NCBI GenBank assembly: GCA_934501435.1
Contig: CAKSTW010000004.1
Location: forward strand, 62,001-126,000
Reading direction: 5' to 3'
DNA from: an uncultured Eubacteriales bacterium
GTDB taxonomy: Bacteria; Bacillota; Clostridia; Oscillospirales; UBA644
Length of the DNA: 64,000 nt
A program made the translations under genes and the position numbers. The notes beneath the pieces were generated by a model. It saw only the letters and a list, made by a program, of their open reading frames with translations, did no database searches and was not told the DNA's origin. This document shows positions 20,216 to 28,242 of the stretch, in pieces; the first letter of the stretch is position 1; each line of letters starts with the position of its first letter.

Positions 20216-20313
20216 CTGTCCGCTGCGTGTCGGGAAAGGAACGGAAAGAGGGCAGAGAACCCAAGTTTTCAAGGATCTTCCGCCCTGCCGTCATCTCTCC
20301 GTCCTTGCTACGG
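20216..20313 (+). repeat. Repeat unit B, copy 2
   Basis: Second copy of unit B, directly following unit C and directly followed by unit A copy 2, so B-C-B-A lie end to end. Confidence 0.88.
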
Positions 20314-20409
20314 ATCCCCCCCCGCCGCCGCTCCGCCGCCCCCGTCCGCACTCCGCCTCCCTCATTCCGTCCCCCCCCCGTCTGCAATCCGCCGCGCGCC
20401 AAAGTTTTT
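20314..20409 (+). repeat. Repeat unit A, copy 2
   Basis: Second copy of unit A, about 380 bases after the first, with the same C runs and the same GCCAAAGTTTTT end. Confidence 0.85.
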
Positions 20410-20618
20410 GTTCCGCACTGCCCGCATGCAGCCCGCGTGCCCGCCTGCAGCCCGAAATGTCAAAAATATCCGGTTACGGTCGGGATTTTGCCCCGTACCT
20501 TTTTCCTCGCCTCCCGCATGCCGCCTCCCCGCCGCCAAAGTTTTGCCCGCGCGCCAAAGTTTTGCCCCGCGCCACCCGCCTGCAGCCCCCGCACCCCCGT
20601 TCGCAGTTCGCCGCGCGC

Positions 20619-20670
20619 CGCCCGCCACATTCTGTCGTGTGCCGAAGTTTTCCCGCCGCGCGCCGCCCGT
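20619..20670 (+). repeat. Repeat unit C, copy 2
   Basis: Diverged copy of unit C (CACATTCTGTCGTGTGCCG then AAGTTTTCCCGCCGCGCG). Confidence 0.7.
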
Positions 20671-20817
20671 CCGCACTCCTCCGCGCGCCAAAGTTTTGTC
20701 TTGCATAAGGCAGAGAAACCGTGTCCGTCTTTTTCGCGAAACGGTCGATTCTTCGGGCGAATTTTCGTCAATCTGCGGACATATTAGTTACTGAAAAGAA
20801 AAAAACGGCAAAAAGAC

Positions 20818-20846
20818 TTGAAAAAAAGTCGGTTTTCGTTTATAAT
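20818..20846 (+). promoter_or_regulatory. Promoter of the rnf operon
   Basis: TTGAAA at 20818-20823, 17-base spacer, TATAAT at 20841-20846. Transcription would start near 20853, about 36 bases before rnfC. Confidence 0.8.
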
Positions 20847-20888
20847 ATATAAAAATAAGCATTTATATCTTCTTGTGAGGTGAAAGAA

Positions 20889-22190
20889 TTGTCCAAGACT
20901 TTTAAGGGCGGGGTCCACCCCGATTACAATAAAGACAGAACGTTTGCCCGCGCCATAGAAAGACTTCCCGCGCCCGATAAACTGATAATTCCGCTGCAGC
21001 AGCATATAGGCGTTATCTGTGAACCTCTCGTTTCGGTCGGAGATAAAGTCAGACTCGGACAGATCATAGGCGACAGCCAAAAGGGGCTTTGCTGTCCCGT
21101 CCATTCTTCCGTTTCGGGAACGGTAAAGGCTGTCGAACCGAGATGGAACCCGAACGGCAACAAGGTAATGTCGGTCGTTATCGAAAACGATTTTGAGGAC
21201 AGACATTTCGAGGACTGTATTCCGTGTAAGAAAAATTTCGACAAACTCTCCCGCGAAGAAATAATCGACGGCGCGCGCCGCTTCGGTATAGTCGGAATGG
21301 GAGGCGCTGGTTTTCCGCTTTTCGCGAAACTGCGTACCGCTGTCGAAAGCCGCTGCGATACCGTAATAATAAACGGCGCGGAGTGCGAGCCCTTTATAAC
21401 CTGCGACCACCGCGCAATGATAGAATATCCCCGCTATATAGCCGGCGGTATCAAACTGATAATGCAATGTCTCGGCGTCGAAGACGCTGTTCTTGCCATT
21501 GAAGACAATAAACCCGACGCGATAGATTCAATGAAGATCACCTGCGAGGGGACGGGTATAAAGGTCGTTTCCCTGGATACAAAGTACCCTCAGGGCGGCG
21601 AAAAACAGATAATTTACGCCGTGACGGGAAGAGAACTTCCTCCCGGAAAATTCCCGACGGATATCGGCTGTTTTATCTGCAACGTCGATACCGCGGCGTC
21701 TCTTTACAGAGGTTTTGATTCCGGACTTCCTCTTCATCAGAGAGTCGTCACCGTTTCGGGCGACGCCGTCAAAAATCCGAAAAATCTCCTGACGAGAGTC
21801 GGAACGCCGTATAAAGTGCTTTTCGACTACTGCGGCGGGTTTGAAAAAGAACCTTACAAAATAATAAACGGCGGACCTATGATGGGAATGGCTCAGCATA
21901 CTCTCGAAACGCCCGTCGTGAAAAATACTTCGGCGCTCCTTGCCTTTGCGGACGGAAACGAAACCGTTTCGGAAAATCCGACCTGTATCCGCTGCGGAAA
22001 ATGTATGAGGGTATGTCCGATGAGACTCATGCCGAATTACATATATCTGTATGCGTCGCAGGGAAATTACGAAGAGTGCCGCAAGAGAAACGTCACCGAC
22101 TGTATCGAATGCGGCTGCTGCTCGTATGTGTGTCCCGGAAAACTGCATCTTGTTCAGTCGATGCGCATGGTCAAGGGAAAATTAAGGTAA
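20889..22190 (+). CDS. rnfC: Rnf electron transport complex subunit RnfC
   Basis: A 433-residue peripheral subunit that holds the NAD(H)/FMN site of the ferredoxin:NAD+ oxidoreductase. The N-terminal KTFKGGVHP start, the glycine-rich GMGGAGFPLFAKL flavin/NAD segment near residue 137, and two C-terminal [4Fe-4S] sites (CIRCGKCMRVCP and CIECGCCSYVCP) are present. I choose the TTG at 20889: GAGGTG lies 6 bases before it, whereas the GTG at 20880 would overlap that site. It heads the operon rnfCDGEAB, the order known from Acetobacterium and other Clostridia. Confidence 0.96.
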   Translation: MSKTFKGGVHPDYNKDRTFARAIERLPAPDKLIIPLQQHIGVICEPLVSVGDKVRLGQIIGDSQKGLCCPVHSSVSGTVKAVEPRWNPNGNKVMSVVIENDFEDRHFEDCIPCKKNFDKLSREEIIDGARRFGIVGMGGAGFPLFAKLRTAVESRCDTVIINGAECEPFITCDHRAMIEYPRYIAGGIKLIMQCLGVEDAVLAIEDNKPDAIDSMKITCEGTGIKVVSLDTKYPQGGEKQIIYAVTGRELPPGKFPTDIGCFICNVDTAASLYRGFDSGLPLHQRVVTVSGDAVKNPKNLLTRVGTPYKVLFDYCGGFEKEPYKIINGGPMMGMAQHTLETPVVKNTSALLAFADGNETVSENPTCIRCGKCMRVCPMRLMPNYIYLYASQGNYEECRKRNVTDCIECGCCSYVCPGKLHLVQSMRMVKGKLR

Positions 22191-22203
22191 GGGAGGAAGA
22201 AAA

Positions 22204-23193
22204 ATGGATAAATTTATCGTCACTTCGTCGCCGCACTACCGCTCCGACGAAAGTATCCGCTCCGTTATGGGCGACGTTATAATAGCGCTTCTTCCGGCTC
22301 TTGCCGTGGGCGTGGTTTTCTTCGGGTTCAGGGTCCTTACCCTTGCCGCGGTCTCCGTCGGCGCCTGTATCGCTTTTGAATCGCTTTTCAACATAATAAG
22401 GAAAAAGAAAAATACCGCGGGCGACTTTTCCTGCGTCGTAACGGGACTTCTTCTCGTGATGTGCCTTCCCGTCACCGCACCCTACTGGCTTGTCGTCGTC
22501 GGCGACTTCTTTGCGATAGTCGTCGTTAAAATGCTGTTCGGCGGCATCGGTAAGAATTTCTTTAATCCGGCGCTTGCCGCAAGAGCGTTTCTTTTCTCGT
22601 GGCCTGCGATAATGACGAAATTCGTCGTCCCTTTCAAGAGTTCGGTCATTCCGGTTTTCGGGGCTGTCCCGGAGGATGTCGTCGATGCGGTCTCTTCCGC
22701 AACGCCGCTTACCTTCCTTAAAACGGGAACTCTTCCCGACGTCTCGATGGCAGATCTTTTCTTCGGAAACGTCGGCGGCTGTATCGGCGAAATTTCCGCA
22801 GCGGCGCTTCTGTTGGGCGGTTTTTATCTGCTTTTCCGCAAAATAATAACCTGGCACATTCCCGTATGCTATATCGGGACCGTCGCTCTTATAACCTTTA
22901 TTTTCCCTGCTTCGGGCGGCTTTTTCGATCTTGATTTTATGCTTTGCGAACTTCTCAGCGGCGGACTTTTGCTCGGAGCGTTTTTTATGGCGACCGACTA
23001 TACGACGTCTCCCGTTACCTCCAAAGGCAGAATAATTTACGGTATCGGCTGCGGACTTCTGACGGTTTTCCTGCGTTATTTCGGCGGATACCCCGAAGGA
23101 GTTTCATACGCGATACTTCTTATGAACGTTTTCGCTTTTGCTCTCGACAAAATGGTACGTCCGAGAAGATACGGTGCCGGAGGTGAGATCTGA
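22204..23193 (+). CDS. rnfD: Rnf complex subunit RnfD
   Basis: A 329-residue membrane subunit with about nine to ten hydrophobic segments. The covalent flavin site is the SSATPL motif with Thr167, which in homologs carries FMN attached through a phosphoester. NFFNPALAARAFLF and ATDYTTSPVT are further family signatures. It passes electrons within the membrane part of the complex and is implied in ion translocation. GGAGGAAG precedes the ATG; the stop overlaps rnfG by one base (TGATG). Confidence 0.96.
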   Translation: MDKFIVTSSPHYRSDESIRSVMGDVIIALLPALAVGVVFFGFRVLTLAAVSVGACIAFESLFNIIRKKKNTAGDFSCVVTGLLLVMCLPVTAPYWLVVVGDFFAIVVVKMLFGGIGKNFFNPALAARAFLFSWPAIMTKFVVPFKSSVIPVFGAVPEDVVDAVSSATPLTFLKTGTLPDVSMADLFFGNVGGCIGEISAAALLLGGFYLLFRKIITWHIPVCYIGTVALITFIFPASGGFFDLDFMLCELLSGGLLLGAFFMATDYTTSPVTSKGRIIYGIGCGLLTVFLRYFGGYPEGVSYAILLMNVFAFALDKMVRPRRYGAGGEI

Positions 23194-23975
23194 TGGCTGC
23201 AAACACAGAGAAAAACACCGAAATAGAAATAGTCAGAACCGACGTTATAGAGACCGAACTTTCCGCCGACGAGGCGAAAAAACTCGACGAGGCGGAGGTT
23301 GGAGCCAAACTTGAAAAGATCGGAGAAATCGAGGCTTCGGCTATCAAAACGGTCGCGGGTGGTCCCGAAGACATAAAGAAAAAAATGCCGTTCCTCAAAT
23401 CGGAGGGCGTGAAAAACACCTTTAACATTGCCAATCTGAAACTCGGTCTGCGCCTTTGCATTTTCGTCGCGGCGGTCGTCCTTGTCCTTGCCGGAGTAAA
23501 TTATTTCACATCTCCCGTCATTGCCGAAAAACAGGCGGCAAAGGGAAACGTCGCGCGCGCAGAACTTGTTCCCGAGGCGGAAAATTTCGTTCTGTACGAC
23601 GGAGAGATGCCCGAGGCGGGCAAAAATATTTCCGAAATTTATCTTGCCGAGGCGGGAAACCGCACGGTCGCCTATTGCCTTAACGTTACGGCTTCGGGCT
23701 TCGGCGGCGATATTGAACTTGTTATCGCGATCGACGAAAATATGAAGATACGCGGAGTAAAGACCATCTCCCACAGCGAGACCGCCAATATAGGCGCCGC
23801 GGCGCTTGACGAAAAGGGAAAACTGCTTCCGCAGTACACAAATATTTCGGTCGCCGCAACCGACGGCGTTGCCTCCGTTTCGGGAGCCACCGTCACTTCA
23901 AAAGCCGTAAACGCGGCGGTCGAAGAGGCGGTCGAAGTCGTAAAAGAACTTGAGAAGGGGGTCGGAGCGCAATGA
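23193..23975 (+). CDS. rnfG: Rnf complex subunit RnfG with long N-terminal extension
   Basis: A 260-residue subunit with a flavin-binding extracytoplasmic domain. The single membrane helix is at about 84-105, so some 80 acidic residues lie on the cytoplasmic side before it; RnfG usually has only a short tail there. The FMN_bind domain follows (about 150-245), with the SGATVTS motif at 230-236 whose Thr233 should carry covalent FMN. The first ATG overlaps rnfD; an internal start nearer the membrane helix (Met65) has no visible ribosome-binding site, so I keep the long form. It overlaps rnfE as ATGA. Confidence 0.93.
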   Translation: MAANTEKNTEIEIVRTDVIETELSADEAKKLDEAEVGAKLEKIGEIEASAIKTVAGGPEDIKKKMPFLKSEGVKNTFNIANLKLGLRLCIFVAAVVLVLAGVNYFTSPVIAEKQAAKGNVARAELVPEAENFVLYDGEMPEAGKNISEIYLAEAGNRTVAYCLNVTASGFGGDIELVIAIDENMKIRGVKTISHSETANIGAAALDEKGKLLPQYTNISVAATDGVASVSGATVTSKAVNAAVEEAVEVVKELEKGVGAQ

Positions 23976-24604
23976 AAAAGAATAAAACCGATGTTTCCGG
24001 TCTCAAAAAGATATTTTTTGACGGACTGATCTTCAAAAACCCGATATTCGTCCAGCTTCTGGGTATGTGTTCGACCCTCGCGGTCTCGACTTCCGTCCTG
24101 AACGGTCTCGGAATGGGCGTTTCGGTAACGGCTGTCCTTGTTTTTTCAAACGTGATAATCTCTCTTTTGAGAAATTTCATTCCCAATCAGATAAGAATTG
24201 CTTCTTATATAGTCATAATCGCAGGGCTCGTAACGGTCGTCGATATGGTCATGAAAGCGTATATCCCCGCTCTTTCTGAGTCTCTCGGACTTTTCATACC
24301 GCTTATCGTCGTCAACTGTATAATCCTTGCGCGCGCCGAAAGTTTCGCGTCCAAAAATCCCGTTCCCGAATCCGCCCTCGACGGACTTTCCATGGGTCTC
24401 GGATATACCGGCGCTATCGTGATAGTTTCCGCGATACGCGAAATAATCGGAAACGGAACTCTCTGCGGATTCGACGTCTTTGCGGGACACTATAACCCCG
24501 CGCTGCTTATAATTCTTCCTCCGGGAGGATTTCTTGTCCTCGGCGGAGTTATCGCCCTGTTTCAGTATATCAGGACGAAGACCGAAAAAAAGGAGGAGAA
24601 GTAA
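23972..24604 (+). CDS. rnfE: Rnf complex subunit RnfE
   Basis: A 210-residue membrane protein with six helices, paralogous to RnfA. Family markers include GLGMGVSVTAVLVFSN near residue 43, the LFIPLIVVNCIILARAE segment containing the conserved cysteine that helps hold the membrane-embedded [2Fe-2S] cluster, and ESALDGLSMGLGY. It starts 4 bases before the end of rnfG (ATGA) and is followed directly by rnfA. Length is normal. Confidence 0.95.
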   Translation: MKKNKTDVSGLKKIFFDGLIFKNPIFVQLLGMCSTLAVSTSVLNGLGMGVSVTAVLVFSNVIISLLRNFIPNQIRIASYIVIIAGLVTVVDMVMKAYIPALSESLGLFIPLIVVNCIILARAESFASKNPVPESALDGLSMGLGYTGAIVIVSAIREIIGNGTLCGFDVFAGHYNPALLIILPPGGFLVLGGVIALFQYIRTKTEKKEEK

Positions 24605-25189
24605 ATGCTTAATCTCATTTCAATAGCGATAGGCGCTATTCTTATCGAAAACTTCGTCCTCGTAAAATTCCTCGGTATCTGCCCGTTTTTGGGCGTTTCA
24701 AAACAGATCGAAACTTCCGTCGGAATGGGACTTGCGGTAATCTTTACGATGACCGCCGCTTCCGCCGTGACCTACGCCGCGAATGCGTTTATCCTCGTTC
24801 CGTTAAAACTCGAATATCTTCAGACGATAGTATTTATTCTGATAATCGCCGCGCTCGTTCAGTTGATAGAGATGTTTTTGCAGAAGAAAATCCCGGCGCT
24901 CTATTCCTCTCTCGGAATTTATCTTCCGCTCATTACGACGAACTGCACGGTCCTCGGAGTTGCGCTTCTCAACGTGACGAAAGAGTATAACTTTATCGAA
25001 TCGGTGGTCTACGGCTGCGCCGCGGGCGTAGGTTTCCTGCTGGCGCTCGTTCTGCTGTCGATAATCCGCGAAAGAATTTCTTTTGCCGACATTCCGAAAC
25101 CTTTCAGAGGCGTTCCGATAGTTCTTATCGCCGCAGGTCTTCTCTGTATTGCTTTTATGGGCTTTCAGGGACTTTCTCTGCCGTTTTGA
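24605..25189 (+). CDS. rnfA: Rnf complex subunit RnfA
   Basis: A 194-residue membrane protein with six helices. ENFVLVKFLGICPFLGVSK near the start holds one conserved Cys, and LPLITTNCTVLGVALLN near residue 106 holds the other; in solved homologs these cysteines join those of RnfE around a [2Fe-2S] cluster in the membrane. The ATG follows the rnfE stop without a gap, with AGGAGG inside the end of rnfE. Confidence 0.96.
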   Translation: MLNLISIAIGAILIENFVLVKFLGICPFLGVSKQIETSVGMGLAVIFTMTAASAVTYAANAFILVPLKLEYLQTIVFILIIAALVQLIEMFLQKKIPALYSSLGIYLPLITTNCTVLGVALLNVTKEYNFIESVVYGCAAGVGFLLALVLLSIIRERISFADIPKPFRGVPIVLIAAGLLCIAFMGFQGLSLPF

Positions 25190-25201
25190 GGAGGATGAAT
25201 C

Positions 25202-26092
25202 ATGGATATAATCGAAAAGATCCTGCTTCCGGTGCTTGTTATCGCGGCGGCGGCGTTTATTATCGGTTTTCTGCTCGCCGTTGCGGGAAGAGTCTTTTTC
25301 GTCAAAAAAGACGAGCGCATTGATAAAATTTCCGGACTTCTGCCCGGGGCAAACTGCGGCGGCTGCGGCTTTGCGGGCTGTCAGAGTTACGCCGAAGCCA
25401 TGGTAAAAGACGACGCTCCCTGCGATAAATGCAAGGCTGCCGAAGCGAAAAACCTTGAAGAAATAGCGGAAATTCTCGGAAAAGAAGTTTCTCCGACGGC
25501 AAAAATGAGAGCGATGGTCATGTGCAGCGGCACAAAAGATCTCGCAAACGACAAATATATTTATAAGGGGCTCGACGACTGTCTTTCGGTCGCAAGACTC
25601 GGAAACGGCCCGAAGGAATGTCCCCACGGCTGTATAGGTCTCGGTTCCTGCGTGAAAGTGTGTCCTTTCGGCGCAATAAAGATCGAAGACGGAGTTGCCG
25701 TCGTCGAATACGAGAAATGCCGCGCCTGCGGCGTCTGCGTTTCGACCTGTCCGCAGAACCTCATAAAACTTATCCCGTTCGATGCCGATATCTGGGTCGG
25801 CTGTTCGTCCCGTCTTCCCGGAAAAGAAGTCCGTTCGTTCTGTAAAGTCGGCTGTATCGGCTGCGGAATATGCGCGAAAAACTGTCCGGTCGGCGCGATA
25901 ACCGTCGAAAACAACATAGCGGAGATCGACTATGAAAAGTGTACGAATTGCGGTATCTGCAGAGAAAAATGCCCGAGAAAAATCATATGGTCGGGCAGGG
26001 AACAGATAGAAAAAGGCGATACCATCGCCTCTGCGGCGATTACCGTCGAAAAGACAAAGGAACCGGAGAAAGAAAATGCTGAAGAAGAATGA
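25202..26092 (+). CDS. rnfB: Rnf complex subunit RnfB, polyferredoxin
   Basis: A 296-residue iron-sulfur protein that accepts electrons from reduced ferredoxin. An N-terminal membrane anchor (about 8-30) is followed by a [4Fe-4S] domain with CGGCGFAGC near 52 and further Cys to about 75, then several ferredoxin-like sites: C-x-x-x-C with CVKVCP, CRACGVCVSTCP, CIGCGICAKNCP and CTNCGICREKCP. The C-terminal tail is acidic and low in complexity. The ATG follows GAGGATG. Its 3' end overlaps a small membrane-protein gene in another frame. Confidence 0.96.
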   Translation: MDIIEKILLPVLVIAAAAFIIGFLLAVAGRVFFVKKDERIDKISGLLPGANCGGCGFAGCQSYAEAMVKDDAPCDKCKAAEAKNLEEIAEILGKEVSPTAKMRAMVMCSGTKDLANDKYIYKGLDDCLSVARLGNGPKECPHGCIGLGSCVKVCPFGAIKIEDGVAVVEYEKCRACGVCVSTCPQNLIKLIPFDADIWVGCSSRLPGKEVRSFCKVGCIGCGICAKNCPVGAITVENNIAEIDYEKCTNCGICREKCPRKIIWSGREQIEKGDTIASAAITVEKTKEPEKENAEEE

Positions 26093-26213
26093 TATTCAGT
26101 TCGGTAAAAAGAAGACCGGTTGGATAAAAGTCGTCGTTATCTGCGTTCTGGCGCTGGCGGCGTTCTGCCTCGGTTTTATTTTCGGCAAACCGATAACGGA
26201 TCTTTTCAGATAG
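26076..26213 (+). CDS. 45-residue single-pass membrane protein at the end of the rnf operon
   Basis: A small gene that overlaps the last 17 bases of rnfB. The ATG has GGAG 8 bases upstream. The protein has a charged N terminus (KKNDIQFGKKKTG), one membrane helix at about 15-37 (WIKVVVICVLALAAFCLGFI) and a short tail GKPITDLFR. Positive charge before the helix predicts N-in orientation with the tail outside. Tight coupling to rnfB suggests an accessory or assembly role for Rnf, but I know of no such family and this is inference. holB follows 9 bases after its stop. Confidence 0.65.
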   Translation: MLKKNDIQFGKKKTGWIKVVVICVLALAAFCLGFIFGKPITDLFR

Positions 26214-26222
26214 AGAGAAAAA

Positions 26223-27023
26223 ATGACCGATCACGATAAACTTTTCCCGTACCCTCTTTTTCACGCATATCTGATAGAGGGCAGAACGGAAAAACTCAAA
26301 GAGGCGGCAGAGGAACTCTGTCTCAGAATTCTTTGCCCCGAAAAACCTCCGTGCAGGAGGTGCGCCGTCTGCGAAAAGGTGCTGACGGGAAACCATGCCG
26401 ATATAAAAACGCTTGAAGGCGGAGCAAAAGTCAAAGATGTGAGGGATTTTCTTTCCGATCTCTGGCTTTCGGCGTCCGACGGCGACAGGAAGATTTATAT
26501 AATAAGCGACGCCGACTCTCTGTCGGATTACAGTCAGAACGCTCTTCTTCTTCCGATAGAAGAACCTCCCGAGGATACGTTTTTCATCATCCTCTGCAAT
26601 TCTTCCGAAAAAGTGCTTTCAACGGTCAGAAGCCGCTGCAGGACAGTCGTTCTGCCGTCCGACGGCGGAGATCCCGAAAAGGACGAGCTTTGCAAAGTTT
26701 TTCTTTCTTCGCTTTTCAGAAACGACGCGGCGACCGCGTTTACTCTTTTCGAAGGCAAAAAAGAAGAAAGGGAGATCTTCGGGGATTTCGTTCTGTATAT
26801 GTGCGGATATTGCCGCGAAAAGGCGAAAAAGTTCTCAAACGAGAAAAAAGACGGAGAAACGTCCCTCTATCTTGCGCTTCTTGCGACAGCCGAAAAATGG
26901 GCGGCAAGATGCGAAATGAATCTGAATATGAACCTTACCGTGGCGGGATTCGTTTCCGATTGCCGCGGAAATATCGGGGAATGGTCTTTGACCCGTTCGG
27001 CGTCTCCCCGTGCCGGACGGTAA
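26223..27023 (+). CDS. holB: DNA polymerase III delta' subunit
   Basis: A 266-residue clamp-loader protein. The Walker A is absent, as expected for delta'; the zinc module is seen as CPEKPPCRRCAVC (about 39-51), sensor-like YIISDADSLSDYSQNALL and the diagnostic EEPPEDTFFIILC near 123-135 and STVRSRCR follow. It helps load the beta clamp at forks. It is followed by ricT, trmN6 and rsmI, the conserved Bacillota order. It is somewhat short (usually 310-330), mostly at the C terminus; the last 15 residues are basic and might be specific to this lineage. Confidence 0.9.
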   Translation: MTDHDKLFPYPLFHAYLIEGRTEKLKEAAEELCLRILCPEKPPCRRCAVCEKVLTGNHADIKTLEGGAKVKDVRDFLSDLWLSASDGDRKIYIISDADSLSDYSQNALLLPIEEPPEDTFFIILCNSSEKVLSTVRSRCRTVVLPSDGGDPEKDELCKVFLSSLFRNDAATAFTLFEGKKEEREIFGDFVLYMCGYCREKAKKFSNEKKDGETSLYLALLATAEKWAARCEMNLNMNLTVAGFVSDCRGNIGEWSLTRSASPRAGR

Positions 27024-27050
27024 TAATCACGCGGGGAAACGAGGTATAAA

Positions 27051-27914
27051 ATGGTAGAGATCGTAGGCGTCCGTTTCAGAAAAGCGGGCAAGATTTATTA
27101 TTTCGACCCCAAAGGTCTTTCGCTCGGGGTCGGCGAAAAAGTTATCGTCGAAACCGTCCGCGGACTTGAGATAGGAAGCGTCGTTATCGCGAACCGTATG
27201 ATCGAGGAGGAAAAGTGCTTTATGCCTTTAAGTCCCGTTATCCGCGCGGCGACTCCCGAAGATATAAAAAAGGATGAAGAAAACGAGCGGAAAGAAAAAG
27301 AAGCTCTTAAAATATGCGAGGAAAAGGTCAGAAAAAGAAATCCCGAAATGACTCTTATCGACGCGGAATACACCTTTGACAACAGCAAGATAATCTTCAA
27401 TTTCGTCGCCGAAGGGCGTGTCGATTTCAGGGAACTCTTAAAGGACCTTGCCTCCGTTTTCAAGACCCGTATCGAACTCCGTCAGATAGGCGTCCGCGAC
27501 GAGACAAAGGCGGTCGGAGGTCTCGGTATGTGCGGCAGAAAAGTCTGCTGCGCGCAGTTCCTCTCCGAATTTTCACCCGTTTCGGTAAAAATGGCGAAGG
27601 ATCAGTCTCTTTCGACAAACCCGCAGAAAATTTCGGGCGCGTGCGGAAAACTTATCTGCTGCCTGAATTTCGAGCAGAACGCCTACGAAGACGCATATAA
27701 GACCATGCCGAGAGTCGGTCAGCAGGTCAAAACTCCCGACGGAGACGGAGTGGTCACCGAATCGAATATCCTTGTCGAAAAGGTGAGGGTGAAGTTCGAC
27801 AGAGACGGACAGATAACCCAGAAAGTTTACGATAAAAAAGACATAGTTTTTGTCCCGAAAGCAAAAAAACAGCCGCAGACTTCCTCCGCAGAGGAAGAAG
27901 AAAATGCGGAATAA
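27051..27914 (+). CDS. ricT: RicT/YaaT family PSP1-domain protein
   Basis: A 287-residue protein of the PSP1 family. In Bacillus subtilis RicT works with RicA and RicF in a complex that carries [4Fe-4S] clusters and promotes RNase Y processing and Spo0A phosphorylation. The GLGMCGRKVCCAQFLSEF and GACGKLICCLNFEQ segments supply the conserved cysteines. Residues 1-85 form the N-terminal domain; the C-terminal tail is Lys/Glu-rich. RNase Y (rny) and sigE are both in this window, so the sporulation and RNA-decay context fits. Confidence 0.93.
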   Translation: MVEIVGVRFRKAGKIYYFDPKGLSLGVGEKVIVETVRGLEIGSVVIANRMIEEEKCFMPLSPVIRAATPEDIKKDEENERKEKEALKICEEKVRKRNPEMTLIDAEYTFDNSKIIFNFVAEGRVDFRELLKDLASVFKTRIELRQIGVRDETKAVGGLGMCGRKVCCAQFLSEFSPVSVKMAKDQSLSTNPQKISGACGKLICCLNFEQNAYEDAYKTMPRVGQQVKTPDGDGVVTESNILVEKVRVKFDRDGQITQKVYDKKDIVFVPKAKKQPQTSSAEEEENAE

Positions 27915-27937
27915 TTGAAAAATTTTTGACAAACCCC

Positions 27938-27966
27938 TTGTCAAACCGGAATTATAATGTTATACT
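27938..27966 (+). promoter_or_regulatory. Promoter of the ferredoxin gene
   Basis: TTGTCA at 27938-27943, 17-base spacer, TATACT at 27961-27966. An overlapping TTGACA at 27926 with TATAAT at 27953 has a 21-base spacing and is less likely. Confidence 0.65.
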
Positions 27967-27997
27967 GTCGATAGAAATTTAAAGGAGGTATTAGACT

Positions 27998-28168
27998 ATG
28001 GCATACAAAATCAGTGATGACTGCATTTCCTGCGGCGCTTGCCAGGGCGGCTGTCCTGTTGAAGCGATCTCCGAAGGAGACGGCAAATTCGTAATTGATC
28101 CCGACACCTGCATTGACTGCGGTGCTTGTGCGGATACCTGCCCTGTCGGTGCTCCCCAGGCTGAATAA
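27998..28168 (+). CDS. 2[4Fe-4S] clostridial-type ferredoxin
   Basis: A 56-residue ferredoxin with the classic two-cluster layout: Cys9, 12, 15 (CxxCxxC) with Cys19-Pro, and Cys38, 41, 44 with Cys48-Pro. A strong AAAGGAGG lies 8 bases before the ATG. It has its own promoter and terminator, in keeping with high expression. It can carry low-potential electrons to the Rnf complex encoded 2-7 kb upstream. It sits where yabA is found in the B. subtilis holB-ricT-yabA-trmN6 cluster. Confidence 0.97.
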   Translation: MAYKISDDCISCGACQGGCPVEAISEGDGKFVIDPDTCIDCGACADTCPVGAPQAE

Positions 28169-28186
28169 TCGCACGAAACAATAAAG

Positions 28187-28217
28187 AAAGGATAGGGGAA
28201 AACCCTGTCCTTTTTTT
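28187..28217 (+). terminator. Intrinsic terminator of the ferredoxin gene
   Basis: AAAGGATAGGG / CCCTGTCCTTT stem (one G-T pair) around GAAAA, continued by a T run. Confidence 0.88.
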
Positions 28218-28242
28218 GTAATAACTTATTTGAGAGAGAATT

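Larger units (their letters stand above)
19841..20760. repeat. C-rich intergenic repeat island without a supported gene
   Basis: About 0.9 kb between the rpmB terminator and the rnf promoter. The plus strand is very rich in C, with runs of 7-9 C, and purine-poor. It is built from diverged repeats: unit A twice, unit B twice, unit C twice, and a short GCCAAAGTTTT core seven times (starts near 20012, 20185, 20398, 20534, 20553, 20641, 20687; the copies near 20185 and 20641 are variants). Long frames of 200-287 codons cross it on both strands, but they give Pro/Arg/Ala-rich low-complexity protein, lack ribosome-binding sites and are by-products of base composition. Function unknown; it could be a decayed or dispersed intergenic repeat family. 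Confidence 0.75.

Noticed and set aside
19934..20697. Possible CRISPR array or tandem repeat locus
   Set aside because: The short core recurs at irregular distances (19 to 213 bases) and the long units are not evenly spaced; no cas gene is near.
19866..20794. Long open frames of 200-287 codons on the plus strand and others on the minus strand across the repeat island
   Set aside because: They are Pro/Arg/Ala-rich translations of C-rich repeats, several frames are open at once, and none has a ribosome-binding site.
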